From assembly GCA_032718475.1 (NCBI GenBank), contig JAUCBJ010007979.1, forward strand, positions 1 to 36,341: a stretch of 36,341 bases of DNA. Reading direction: 5' to 3'. Below are positions 18,278 to 29,215 of this stretch, in pieces. The position numbers and the translations under genes were made by a program. Numbering within the stretch: position 1 is the stretch's first letter; every line of letters begins with the position of its first letter. The notes below the pieces were generated by a model. It saw only the letters and a list, made by a program, of their open reading frames with translations. It was not told where the DNA came from and did not search any database. The stretch is from Nemertoderma westbladi. Lineage: Eukaryota; Xenacoelomorpha; Nemertodermatida; Nemertodermatidae.

Positions 18278-19726
18278 ATGACGGAATTGATAGAAGATGA
18301 CCTTGGTATTAGAGAGCGATATACTCTACCTTTACAAGCGTTTGTGGATAGCTTGATAAGCGGTGAAGCCGATCCGACTATTACGGAGGACGATGGTCGT
18401 TATATCGAACCGCCGATGTCCCAAGAGCAACTTACGCGTGAATTGGACTATCGAAAATTAACCGCTCGCTATACGCATCGTAATGGTACGTATATGGACT
18501 TCTTAACTACCGGCCATCCTATCGATTTACATGATACGGACGATGTAGACACCGAAAGGGAAATGGTTCTATTTAAATATCATACCCAGCGGCGTCGTAA
18601 CGATAAACCGAGAATAGATCACGAAAATTCTATTCGTAACAGACTGGGAAGACGAACCAATATGTCTAGAATCTGAGGAGATTCAGCCTATCGCGCTCGG
18701 AACAGCGACGACGATTACATCCTAGAATGGTATCAAGGTCCACAGTGTCTCACTGCGTACGATTATCGCCATGCCAACTATGTTTCTCGGCAACATTGTC
18801 GGTTATGCGCATCGAGAGACCATGTTACGCCCATGGACACAAACGTCCGCTGTTCCTATTTCCACGAACAACCGGCGATGGAAATTTATTGCGCGTATTG
18901 CAGATTTAATAATTTGCACATTTTTGCGGTTTGCCCTCAATTTATGACTCAATGTCACCATTGTCAACTAAAGGGACATGCCAGTTTCGATTGCCCTTTT
19001 AATCACGATTTGGAAAGCGTAGATGAAATGATCACACTACGTTACATCAGAGCTTGGGAAGCGAACACTGATTTACATTGTGATTCGCGCCATCGCTATT
19101 ATCCCGGACGCGCTTACGAAGGAGTTTATGCGTTACATCCTTATCTATTCGCTTCAGTTGAACAGAAATCACGCATATCAAGTTACGAGCTACTGAAGCG
19201 CGTCGGAGAATGTATTTCAACCAAATTCGTACGCAAATTTCTCAGGAGTGTTAATCCTAGCGACCTTCATTCCTATAACTTAATCAATCATATCCGTCAG
19301 GATCCGGACTATGGAGAATTGTTTGTTAACTCACACCCTGAGTTACAGGAAGTATATCGACGGCCTTACGAATACCGAGCCCGCGAACGCGAGTTGGAGA
19401 GGACCATTAAACCAAGGAAGTTTCTAACTGCCTATGGTCCACCCACGGCCCTCGTTCAGACCACTCGTAAAGGACCCGTAAGAGCGGCTGTCTTGAAACG
19501 AGCTCTCAAAGCCGTTAGACCCCTCTCCCCGGACGTTGATGTCAATCAACCCGGTACTTCGACCGGCGGATATACCGATCGTAATCCCATACCTTCTGAT
19601 GCAATCATATTGCACCCTTCACCCAGGAGTTATAGCCCTCCTCGTAAAGTGGCTCGCCCCAAAGAGAAAAGGACTCTTGCTAACTTTAAAAAACTGCGTA
19701 AACGCCGTCCGCGCAAGAAAGACTAA
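18278..19726 (+). CDS. ORF3: Cys/His-rich basic protein of the BEL/Pao element, one in-frame stop
   Basis: The frame has 483 codons from ATG 18278 to TAA 19724-19726, broken only by TGA at 18674-18676 (codon 133); the frame continues after it without ATG until 18833. The N-terminal third is acidic and polar. Residues from about 174 to 239 hold repeated CX2C pairs (HCRLC, YCAYC) and a canonical zinc knuckle CX2CX4HX4C (CHHCQLKGHASFDC, about 226-239). The C-terminal half is Arg/Lys/Pro-rich and ends in a strongly basic tail (KKLRKRRPRKKD). There is no signal peptide and no membrane segment, so it is not an envelope protein. A nucleic-acid-binding accessory protein is the best inference. I do not recognise a named family. 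It lies after the structured RNA and only 78 bp before the 3' LTR. TGA could be a decayed CGA, or a recoded codon. Confidence 0.75.
18674..18676 (+). other. In-frame TGA inside ORF3
   Basis: This is the sole stop in an otherwise open 483-codon frame. The context is ATC TGA GGA. The amino-acid character of the downstream part is unchanged and it contains the whole zinc-binding region. CGA to TGA by CpG deamination is the simplest origin. Confidence 0.8.
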
Positions 19727-19794
19727 CTGTTTAGAGTATTTTTATATTTTAGAAACTGTGATTTTGTATATTTTATAGACTTAAATCCCATTTT

Positions 19795-19804
19795 CTGGGA
19801 GCGG
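19795..19804 (+). promoter_or_regulatory. Polypurine tract before the 3' LTR
   Basis: CTGGGAGCGG ends exactly at the base before the TG of the 3' LTR, the required place for the plus-strand primer. It is short and interrupted by one C, so it is a weak PPT by sequence, but its location is unambiguous. Confidence 0.65.
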
Positions 19805-21012
19805 TGTAAAAGCTTTTGTGGGATAACTGATTCGTTTGCCTTGCTGGCCAGTTCCCCCCCGGTCGCTAGAATACTCTAAAAGGGATCTATAACTAAAATA
19901 GTGCAAGCTACCAGCTTATTGGCTGATGTGCTGTACGAAGGTATCTGGGTTCTGTTCGATCGGCCAACCAGCTTAGGGAGGTTGCCTCAGCCCTGCTGTC
20001 CGCATCGGCCAATAGAATTTGAGTGGGCGTTGATTTTGACCTATCCCAGAGCTACTGAACTGAATTTTCCTATCTCACTGCTCATCCTCTGTGTTGGGCG
20101 GGAGCTTCGGGGAATAAGGGTAGTTGGTATCCTCGTATAGTTATCTAGTCATATGATTCTTTATATGATTCTGTTGTTGTGTTCCCATTTTTCGCCAGAC
20201 CACCGGCTTTTGGGAAGAACTCTAGTAAAACTGCTTAAATTATCGAAAGTATAACTGTTATCCTACCTAATCAATCAATCAACCAACTAGTCTCACTCAA
20301 TTAATTTAACTGCACTAATCATATTGTTTGTACTGTTATTTACCGTCAGTTATTAATTGTATCTATTTGTTGATGAAATATTCCCCTTTGGAGAATACGG
20401 ATAAATCACCCAAATTTCCCAATTTTCTTGATACACTACAGGTTAGAGAGACAGGCTATATATAACAATTGCGATTTATATCAATGTGGTGTGTATTGAA
20501 TCTAATGTTATTTAGCAGACCCTACATGAGTCAATTGCTGCTCTCTTTATGTGTGATCAAATTTACTGACGGTCGGCAGAATAGTGTGCATGATTGTGAT
20601 TGGTAACAAAGCATTTCCTAAAGAATGCGCCTTATACTTTAATCATAAGCAGTATCGTTGCGTTTAGTATAAGTCCTAGTTCTGTTTAAATAGATAGAGC
20701 GCCACGTCCTAAAGGAACTGTTAATATTTCCCGAAAGCCAATAATATCTGTCAGAAATTAATTATTAACGATCTATCGAATAATACAATAGGTTTACACT
20801 GCAACCTTACACTGCAATAATAAAATTTAAGCAGCCGAATTCAGCCTCCCGGGTGTAGATCCATCGGGTGAATGATCGCGCATGGGCTGGCTTCGGTTAA
20901 TGTTTTGTTTATTAGCATAAAATATTGTCGTATGCTAAAGGTGTTTTAATTAACTAAAAGACATATAAATTTTGGCAGGTTAAACTGCTAAAGGTCTTCA
21001 AAAGCGCGAACA
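19805..21012 (+). repeat. 3' LTR (1,208 bp)
   Basis: It is identical in length to the 5' LTR and differs only at 20098 and 20372. The equivalent TATA-like box is at 20457-20465 and AATAAA at 20819-20824. Confidence 0.96.
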
Positions 21013-21017
21013 ATATT
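21013..21017. repeat. 3' target-site duplication (ATATT)
   Basis: It matches 5118-5122 exactly and directly follows the CA end of the 3' LTR. Confidence 0.9.
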
Positions 21018-22313
21018 AGTTGTGGACTTCTGGCTGGCCACAAATGGGAAATACATTGCTCTCTTGTAAGGAGAAGTAATTGATTCGAGTCACAATTAAT
21101 TATGTCATAGGGAGTACATGAGTCAGTGGGCTCTGCTATTTGCTGTATATTAGCTTGGGGTGCCTTGTATTCCGACAGCGACAGACCACTAACAAAGTAA
21201 AGGTATACAATAGCATGTGTAATGGCTCTTAGCTTAGCCCGACCCAGCATGTAAAACCAATTATCTGCTGTGGAATGGGATTCCCCGAAATTTACTAAAA
21301 GTCTTCCCAAGAAATTAGACAGCCAACTAACCCACACACAGGAGGCCGTGGCCTCCTGGCACTGGGCTGGCCTGGTCACAAGGAACTATGCAGGTAGTAA
21401 TGTGTACTGCAGTCATACAGGTTTAATGCCACTAGTAATCAGAAGATAGCTCGAAGATGATTGGTCAACAGGTCAACGTATTTAACATCAAATGGTGCTA
21501 TACAGCTCTAATATAATATTATATGGGCCAATATAATATTATGCAAGGGTGCTGCATCATTACTACAGTAGTACTGTAGTATTCCCTATTGTGTGTGTAA
21601 ATTATAAACTACAGTTTGCGTTCAAATATTTATTCAAACATTTTTTAAAATTACAATAGTAGTCTAAAAGTTTTATTGCACATATCTATCTGCATTGCAT
21701 GCTGTGGTACGGCACGGCTGTTACTGTGTTATGGATCCATCAAATCCAGCGAAAAATAGGAAAGTAACTGATTTCTTTTCACCTGCAACTGAAATAGATA
21801 TTGTTGAAGATGTGGAACTGGAGTTATTAATTCTAATCTGAACACAATCTGGGAAGATATTCAGTATCCAGTATCGACCACCTCACCCAGCGCCATCCCC
21901 GGTAAGAGAAAGGGCTTCATCTTTCCAGATATTGGGCTAGTCAAAACTTTGTCCTATCCGAGAAGTTAGCCGTACTTGATACACTCATGGGTATTTTTAT
22001 TACTTTCACCCCCACCCCCCCCCCCCCCCCCCCCTCCCCTCTCCCGCCCTATCTGGCTTTATAATATTCCAATTTTTTGTAATACAGTAATATAAGCCTA
22101 CATTTGATTTATTGTCTTTATTGTTATTGTCTTTAGTGTTTAAATAGATAATAATAATAAATATTCAATTGAAATAAGTGAAATCAATAATAATGTTCAA
22201 AGATATACTATCATTTTTCTCCTGAGCCACTAGAAATAAAAATTCATCCCTCTCCATGGGAAATTGGACGCAAATAATAGCTGATTTAGGCCTACCTCAA
22301 AAATAAAACTATA
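21018..22313. other. Intergenic sequence with transposon scraps
   Basis: A minus-strand open stretch (21379 to the element edge) has no recognisable family. A short plus frame from ATG 21731 encodes DPSNPAKNRKVTDFFSPAT and stops at about 21841; this resembles the start of some hAT/ZMYM-type transposases, but nothing downstream confirms it. A long C-rich tract lies at 22009-22040. Confidence 0.35.
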
Positions 22314-22550
22314 ACCTGTTATATTGTGTTTAGTTTATTGTTTTGGTTAATATAACGTTCCACCAATGTAACCTGCTCCTTCCCCTAAATTAAGAATTTA
22401 ACATTGAGGTGGGATATTAATTCACCAAGGCGGGTTTCGCGTCCAGTCCCCCCCCCCCCGGACAAGTCAACTTATGGAGCATATTTTTGGAAATTTTCTC
22501 GCCCCTGATTTATGCCCCCCCCGGCTAGGTGACCTCTGGATCCGCCCCTG
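22314..22550 (+). repeat. Dispersed repeat with poly-C tract (copy 2), ending in an inverted CAGGGGCGGATCCAG-like end
   Basis: 22314-22450 aligns with the reverse complement of 2345-2513, including AACATTGAGGTGGGATATTA. A C run follows, and at 22536-22550 TGGATCCGCCCCTG is the inverse of the end found at 4761. The two motifs may belong to the same non-autonomous element or to two nested ones. Confidence 0.6.
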
Positions 22551-24909
22551 TAAATGTACCTACAGTTGTAGTCCCTCCCTCCTAGCGTCTGACAGAGGAA
22601 ATATAGAAATACGTCTGTCTGTGAGTAGAATTTCTAAACTAGTACATGTTTACCATGCTTAGGTTCGATTTCATCAATGATCGGCTGACTTATTTTGCGA
22701 CTACAGGCGGTCCACTAATTATAGGGCCTACCGATACACAAAGCCTCAGCTTGACCTCGTGGCTCACCTTGTAAGCGCGAAGCGAGCGGAATTTTTTAAA
22801 AACCTGTTTATACTTTTGTGAATGATAAGTGCGGGATTAAGGGTCTAATCCTCGATACCAAAAAAATATAAATATTAAATTTAATTATTATTTCCAATAC
22901 GCATTTCGGGGCTATTTAAAAACAAAACATAACAATTTTAAATAAAATAATTTAAATGATTTACGACAATATACTGAATGCAACCATGACGCATCGGAAA
23001 GCATCGGTCAACCATCTACGTTTATACAATATAAAAAAAATAAAAAATAAATATATAAAATGGAAGTTAGATTCCGAGTGGGATCCTTTTTATTGAATAC
23101 TTTTGGATTACAAATCAACTCTTACAGTAGGTTTATTTTTTAAATTTGGGGGCCCAAATTTCTGCTATTTGCAAATTTCTGGGAGATGCCCAGGGGGCTC
23201 GGAACGACAATCAGTCTATAAGTTGTCTGGTTTCCTGCATATCAAGCGGACAGCTGACTCGGATAGCCCGGTGTGTGGGCACAAAGCAAGGAAAAGGACT
23301 TCCACTTCCCTCCAATGCTAATAAAATAGTTTTTTGTCCAATGATAGTGAATTACACTTATTTCACGTCAGATATAAAGGGGGCCCGGATTTTCCACAAT
23401 TGTGTTGCCCCGGGCCCGGTTTTTCTTCTCGACGGCCATGCCGGTACTGTACAGTATGACACATTGCGCGCACGAGTATCCACCCCCGAAAGTTTGACAC
23501 TACTGTACAGTATGTATGTAGATGTGTTTTATTGAAGTTGGATGTGTTGCAGCAAACGTGAATTTTTGCGTCTTAATTTACTTATTTTTTACATGTTTTT
23601 TGACCTGAAATTTTGTCCTTTATATGTTTTCTGGCTTAAGATATTTTTACCCGGCTAAATATGTTTCTTGCCCTTTTGTTCTAAAATTAACATAATATTG
23701 ATTTCTTAAACTTATGGGTTCTCAATTGCATCCATTTATTCAACAGTTAAGCCAGTTAAGCCGATATTATTTTTATTAGTTTATTAACTAATTTATATCA
23801 ATCTGTACAGTATTTATGTAAAACATCGCTGCATGCCGTCAGATTTCACACTCGCTCACTGCTTTTGGGCTCAATCGAAGCGTATTTGCGCGATACATAA
23901 AACTGCCGCTGTGTTTTGTTTTACGCGCTTGTATGCGCGAATAGGTATTTCGTGGTCGATGCAATATTTTCTCATAATGAACTTATTTATTCGATTATGC
24001 CTTTACACTGTATTCGCTGGGCCAATCAGAAGGCCGGAATCTAGCCTGTTACACAAGCCAGTTAAATGGAGTATAGCTTTAAGTGCTGCTTGGGTCCCGT
24101 GGGAAATTTGAATTTCACTAAAAATGAAACTGCCTCTTTCAGTCTTTATCTGTTCATACTCTGATCCAGATACTGCATACCTGCATACTGCAGTACTGTC
24201 ATAGCAGTTCACAGTTGTGTGATTTCTCCGCTAGCTCAGGATTGAAAGATCGACATTATGAAATGTGGGGAGCAGTTACTAATAAAACAGAATAAATAAT
24301 AAATCACTAACTTTCTGCCTCAAATAGAGGCCTTCTTTCTGTCTTTACAGCTTTAAGTGAATCGTGAATGTAAATGCTGAAATGTAATCAGTAATAGCCT
24401 GATAGCCTATTGTCTTGTAATAACTGAATACCGGTACCGGTACTACTGAACCGTACCGGTACCTGGGTACTGTCATACGGTAGCTAAGCTAGGTAGAAAC
24501 GCCGGTACCGGTACTGAGTTAGTTCCCGATTCAGACCCGGGGTCGCCAGGTCGCGGGGGATGGACCTTATTCCTGTATTCACAAAGCCGGGGTACAGGGG
24601 TACAGCCAGACAGCAGTATTAGGCCTACAGTATTACAGTATTAGGCCCTATTCAGTTATTATAAATTACTGAATTAGGCTAGCCTTTCAGCCTTTAGTGT
24701 ATGTGCGTGTGCTGTGCTGGTGTGGGTTGTAGGTAGGTGGGTAGGTGCTGCCAGGCTGTGTGCTGTGCTGTGGTTTGTGTTATTATTATAACAATTATAG
24801 GCCTAATACTGCAGTACTGTAATAATAATAATAATTGTTTGGTGTCATTAATCTGGTATTTTATTTTACGTTCCGGTAGGGTAGGCTAATCATAGGTAAA
24901 TATCTGAAT
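22551..24909. other. Intergenic region upstream of the PLCXD-like gene
   Basis: No gene is recognised. Two G/C-rich islands around 23144-23205 and 23385-23425 (GGGGGCCC and GCCCCGGGCCC words) look like the ends of a transposon. Clustered ACCGGTACCGGTAC words at 24428-24515 are notable about 400-480 bp before the coding start and might be regulatory; there is no direct evidence for this. Confidence 0.4.
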
Positions 24910-25956
24910 ATGGGGTGTTGTTTAAGACGAAGTGGATCCAAATTAGATGACTCGAAGGCGGACACGCCTAACTCCTCGTGTCAATGTTTCCTCGGTAAAC
25001 TGGACTCCTTCGCCGATTGGATGTCGTTTCTACCGCCTCAGCTGCACGGCGTCGCTCTCAAGGATATAGCGATCCCGGGTAGCCACGATTCCGCAACTAA
25101 ATCCCTCGACAAAGACGGCCCGTTCAACCCTGCGGAATCCGACTCGAAAGCTATCGAGGACATTATAAAGTTTACGGGATCGATAGGGCGTTCCGTCGTC
25201 TACAACTGGTCCGTGACTCAGGACTTTGATGTTTTTGAACAGCTGACGGCCGGGATTCGATACTTCGACATTCGCGTCGCTGTTAAACCGAATGATCCCG
25301 TTAATTTCTATGTAACTCACGGGTTTTACGGCAGAAAAGTAATCGAAATCATGAAAGAAATCGTGGAGTTCCTTAGCGCACATCCTAAAGAGATAGTCCT
25401 GGTTGATTGTAACCACTTCTACGGGATGAGTTCCCGCGACCACGAGCGTCTAGTAGCCGAGCTCTGCGAGGTGTTCCAGGGGATTATGTGCCCTTACCTC
25501 GGCGCGGAGTCAGCCACCTTGGATGTCCTCTGGGAGAACGACCTTCGAGTCCTTCTCTTCTACCACGACGACGCGGCGGTGGCGGCCAGTGGGTTTCTGT
25601 GGCCCGGAACCGCGATCCCGTCTCCGTGGCCCGACACCATGGATGCGGGGAAGGTTATCCAGTTCCTACAGAGTAACTTAGACCGCGGTCGACCGGCGGA
25701 TTCATTCTACGTCTCCCAAGGTATACTGACCCCTAGTACAGGTACGATAGTCGGACATCTGTGCGCCTCGTTGAAGGTGGAGTGCGGTATCCCGGCGCTG
25801 GAGGCGTTAGTTCCCTGGTTGAAAGGGAAGTCGGCCGGACCTAAAAGTGTCAACGTTGTTTTGGCGGATTTTGTAGGTTTACATCGCTTTATAGAATTGG
25901 TTGTTTCGATTAATTGCGTTTGTCGTTGTTCTGATACCTCTAAATCCCAATCTTAG
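24910..25956 (+). CDS. PI-PLC X domain-containing protein (PLCXD-like), single exon
   Basis: This 348-residue protein has an X-domain typical of the PLCXD1-3 family: IPGSHDSAT (residues 55-63, His59 expected catalytic), VYNWSVTQDFDVFEQLTAGIRYFDIRV (97-123), THGFYG (136-141, second catalytic His137), and IVLVDCNHFYG (162-172). There is no Y, C2 or PH domain, as in the family. The start is taken at MGCCLRR because no upstream in-frame candidate is evident. Gly2 followed by Cys3-Cys4 suggests lipid anchoring to membranes. Length is slightly above the usual 305-325 of vertebrate PLCXDs because of the N-terminal extension. The C-terminus is cysteine-containing (NCVCRC). Vertebrate PLCXD genes have several exons, so an uninterrupted 1,047-bp frame suggests a retrocopy or lineage-specific intron loss. 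Reading frame and motifs are intact. Confidence 0.92.
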   Translation: MGCCLRRSGSKLDDSKADTPNSSCQCFLGKLDSFADWMSFLPPQLHGVALKDIAIPGSHDSATKSLDKDGPFNPAESDSKAIEDIIKFTGSIGRSVVYNWSVTQDFDVFEQLTAGIRYFDIRVAVKPNDPVNFYVTHGFYGRKVIEIMKEIVEFLSAHPKEIVLVDCNHFYGMSSRDHERLVAELCEVFQGIMCPYLGAESATLDVLWENDLRVLLFYHDDAAVAASGFLWPGTAIPSPWPDTMDAGKVIQFLQSNLDRGRPADSFYVSQGILTPSTGTIVGHLCASLKVECGIPALEALVPWLKGKSAGPKSVNVVLADFVGLHRFIELVVSINCVCRCSDTSKSQS

Positions 25957-27821
25957 ACCTACTCGCTGCACCTAGTAGCAGTAGGTCTACACCGGTACAC
26001 CCGTTTCCATTCACTGTCACATTTTTCCACTTAATCAGTTGGTTGGTTTTTTGCTAAATAATAAGGGCCTATATTTTTTATTAACAATATAAATTTTATT
26101 TTAATTTTTTGCAGTTGGTGGTTCGTAATTGAATTGTTACAGAAAAAGGTGCAGATTTAAGTTTTATAGTATTTCAAATGTTTCGATATTTATTTATGTT
26201 CGCCGTGCTCGATCGCAGTTTCGATATTTATTTATGTTCGATTACGTTCTTTCTGTTTACTGACACTGACTTTGCAAAGGTATTTTATTGTTTTATATTT
26301 TGTATTATTTATTAGTAAATGATCATAATTTATTCGTTGCTAAATAATCAATTCATTTTCAAGCAGTAAGAAACTTTACCATGTAAAAAAATGTCATTTA
26401 AATGTAAACAAATTACAATGTAAATGTAACTGGGACCTCCAACTTGCATGCAATCGCTGATCAGCCCCAAATCAGTTCTGGTTCACATCGAAACTGAAGC
26501 CTTTCTCAAGAGGTCAAGTTGTAATGTCACTTAGATTGAAACCCCTAAAGGCGTGAAGAAAGGAAAATGAATCGAAAAGAAAATTACATGCCCTGCCCAG
26601 TGTTATATTTTACTTATTATATTTTGTTATATTTTATTTTACTTACTTTATTTTTATGTTTGTAAATATATTTATTAGTTTTTGGACTCTCACAATTCCG
26701 CACCCATCCACGAAGTACGACCGATTCCGTAAAGGAAACCATCAGTAATCCTGTCCGATATGGTACTTTTCCATTCAGAAGTGAGCTGCTCTAATATTGG
26801 TTTATTGAGATCATAAGTAATACTGTAATACAACAACCAATTATTATTAACAACCACAGATTATACCTGTAAATGTACTATTGATAAGATAAATAAAATA
26901 CTGTAGTTATGTTATGGTATAAAACGGCAAATATGTCTCGTAGGATAGCCCCATGAGGCATAGCCTCCTCTCCCTGCGGGTCCTCCATATTGGGGTAAGT
27001 ACGAAATGTGCAAATAGATCTACTGCAAGGACGATAGCAGATCGCAACAGGTCTAGGGTTAATTTCATACACCATCAACTAAAAATAATCATTAGAAATA
27101 AATATTTGGAATTGCATGCTATGTCACAATTAATTGTAGCCAATGATTGGGTAATGATGTACAAGTAAAAGGTTGGCAAAATTAAAAATAAGGATAAGTA
27201 AAATAAATTAAAATTTGGTAAGTAAAGTGGGTTAATTAAGTGGAAATTCTGATGGTGACGGATATTCACAAGTGCTAGTCAAAAAGTGCTAGTAAAATTA
27301 AATAAATTTAAGTTTAAGTACAACATCGTTTTTCCAGTGCAGAGTAGTTTTAAAATATTAAAGAATGATGAATTGCCATGTATATTTCCGGGCAGATGAT
27401 ATAAAAAGGTTAAGTAGCATGCATTATAAAAAAAAGCCGTATTACTAACATTATTTAAAAAAAGATCACTAAAATTATTTTAAAAAAGGATTACAAAACA
27501 CTGGTACAATATAGTTATAAAATATTATGAAAGCATAGATTATGAACATATCGGATTATAGTTGGTCATGCAAGTTATGTAAAATAAGAAACACGCAAAT
27601 AGAATATCAAATAAAATACAGGAGTTAAATATTAGTAAAATAATTTAACATACAGAACTGTAATGAAGGTACGTCACATAATTTAAAATTACAATAGAAA
27701 TTCCAATATAAGTTGACATTAAATTATCCTTTACTTTATGACATAAACAGTATACACGACAACAAAATATTAAAATTAACTGATATCAATGTGGTTCATA
27801 TAGTAATTTTTTACTTGATGC
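25957..27821. other. AT-rich sequence after the PLCXD-like gene
   Basis: The first part may be 3' untranslated sequence of the PLCXD-like gene. A 24-base stretch containing TTTCGATATTTATTTATGTTCG is duplicated at about 26179-26202 and 26217-26240. A short block at 26947-27060 is of unknown nature. No coding region can be supported. Confidence 0.4.
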
Positions 27822-29215
27822 TTAAAACTTTTGATATAGATCAGTAGATAGATACATTGGTGCACTTCTAACACTGACTGGTAGATCGTTCCAGAGTTTT
27901 GGACCTAGATACAAAACGACTTTTGTCCAAAGACTGTATTACGATAGGGAATTTCTGCTTTCATTTCCGAATTCCTCAAGGCTCGCCTATCCAATCTATC
28001 TTCTTCAAAATTGACCAATTCTGATATATAATCTGGGGCGGCGTTACTGTGAGTTTTATACATAAGAGTCAGTATTTGTTGATTTACTCCATCCGGGATT
28101 GGAAGCCAGTTAATTTGTCGGTAGTGTGAGACTTCAATATGGGATCGTGAATCGAGTGATAGGCAGTATCGTACCATCTTACGTTGCAAACATTATAGTC
28201 TTCCTTTCCAATGTTTAGATGCGGTGGGAAACCAAGGGATGCTGCAATAGTCGAGTAAAGGTTGAATCAGCGCGTTGCACAACAGTCGCTTTAGAGTGTA
28301 GTCTAGGAGAGAATTGACTCTGTAGAGGAACTTCAACCGTGAGTTGGCTTTCTTCACTATTTTCGTTATCATGGCTTCGCCATTAAGACTCTCATTGAAC
28401 CAACAGCCAAGATATTTTATTTCTTCCTCATTTGGTATTGGAATCCCATTACAAGAAACTGTCAACCGATCACCAGTGCAATTAGATAGCCTTTGCCAGG
28501 TTCCAAATAATATGGCCTTTGTTTTGCCAAAGTGCATGGTCCTCCTGTTCTGGATGAACCATTCATTAAGGCTCTCTAGATTGCGCGTTAATATCTGTGG
28601 TATTGTTGAGATATTATCTCCTGAAGCAGCCTCATTTGTATCGTCTGCAAACTTGGGTGAGATGCAATCATCATCGATACTCTGGTCAGAATCATTAGTT
28701 GTTCACTGGAATAGTAGCACTCCCAGCACAGACCCCTGTGGCACCCCATCATCATTTAAACGTTCAGATGAACAGACTCCATCTATAGCAACTACCTGAC
28801 GTCTGTCAGACAGATATGAACTGAACCATTTCACTGTTTTCTTGCAAAAACCCATGTATTTTAGCTTCATTAATATAACATTATGATCGATCGAGTCAAA
28901 TGCTTTCCTTAAATCAATGGTGACCATACCTGTTAGCTGTCCTTTGTCTGCTGCTGTTCTGATAAAATTGTCCAGAAAGGTGAGGCATGTTTCGGTGGAG
29001 TAGCCCTCACGGAATCCCGATTGAAGTTTGCACAGTATTTTGCTATCAACCATGTATTTATAGGATTGATCATACATAAGTCGTTCTAGAGTTTTTGACA
29101 ATATTTGTAACAGTACTACAGGTCTATAATTTTCCCGTAGTAAAACTGGTCCCTCTTTAAACACTGGTGTAGTTTTTGACATGTTGGATATGTGGAACTC
29201 TGTGGCAGTCCTAGC
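27822..29215 (-). mobile_element. 5'-truncated L2/CR1-like non-LTR retrotransposon, degenerate
   Basis: Reading on the minus strand from about 29215: reverse transcriptase segments TPVFKEG, NYRPVVLLQILSKTLERL, QSGFREGYSTETCL, MVTIDLRKAFDSIDHN (catalytic D), WFSSYLSDRRQVV and GVPQGSVLGVLLF. The catalytic FADD follows at 28651-28640 in another frame. Then come thumb and C-terminal parts (KYLGCWFNESL, NSRLKFLYRVNSLL, DYCSIPWFP) and the terminal motif LGPKLWNDLPVSVR, ending at a stop at 27824-27822. Several frame changes separate these parts, so it is inactive. Endonuclease and ORF1 are missing. It is a different family from the LINE fragments at 2.9-3.4 kb and 31.7-32.1 kb. Confidence 0.88.

Larger units (their letters stand above)
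5123..21012 (+). mobile_element. Complete 15.9-kb BEL/Pao LTR retrotransposon
   Basis: The element runs LTR to LTR (TG...CA ends) and is flanked by ATATT duplications. The order inside is: repeated leader, gag with zinc knuckles, aspartic protease, RT, RNase H, integrase, spacer, extra ORF, polypurine tract. The protease-before-RT and RNase H-before-integrase order, the DUF1759-like Gag, the third zinc finger ending CX2CX4HX3H and the C-terminal domain after integrase identify BEL/Pao and exclude Ty3 and Ty1 types. The LTRs differ at 2 of 1,208 positions (5416/20098 and 5690/20372, both A in the 5' copy and G in the 3' copy), so insertion is recent. At 15,890 bp it is much longer than typical BEL/Pao elements (about 5-10 kb from general knowledge). 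The extra length comes from the leader, the Gag N-terminus, the 1.6-kb spacer and ORF3. Confidence 0.96.

Noticed and set aside
18890-18997. Resemblance of the ORF3 CP..C..C..H..CP region to the Nanos zinc finger
   Set aside because: Spacing does not match the Nanos CCHC-CCHC signature (one gap shorter, several landmark residues absent); kept only as a generic zinc knuckle.
18278-19726. ORF3 as an envelope protein
   Set aside because: No signal peptide, no transmembrane helix, and a strongly basic C-terminus with zinc-binding motifs.
20954-21379. 141-residue minus-strand frame crossing the 3' LTR edge
   Set aside because: Part of it lies in the LTR, no family is recognised, and openness across the pre-insertion site appears accidental.
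21731-21841. Short MDPSNPAKNRKVTDFFS frame as a hAT transposase gene
   Set aside because: Only about 36 codons and no DNA-binding or catalytic region follows; recorded as a scrap only.
28344-28799. Plus-strand frame of 151 residues
   Set aside because: Antisense of the LINE reverse transcriptase on the minus strand.
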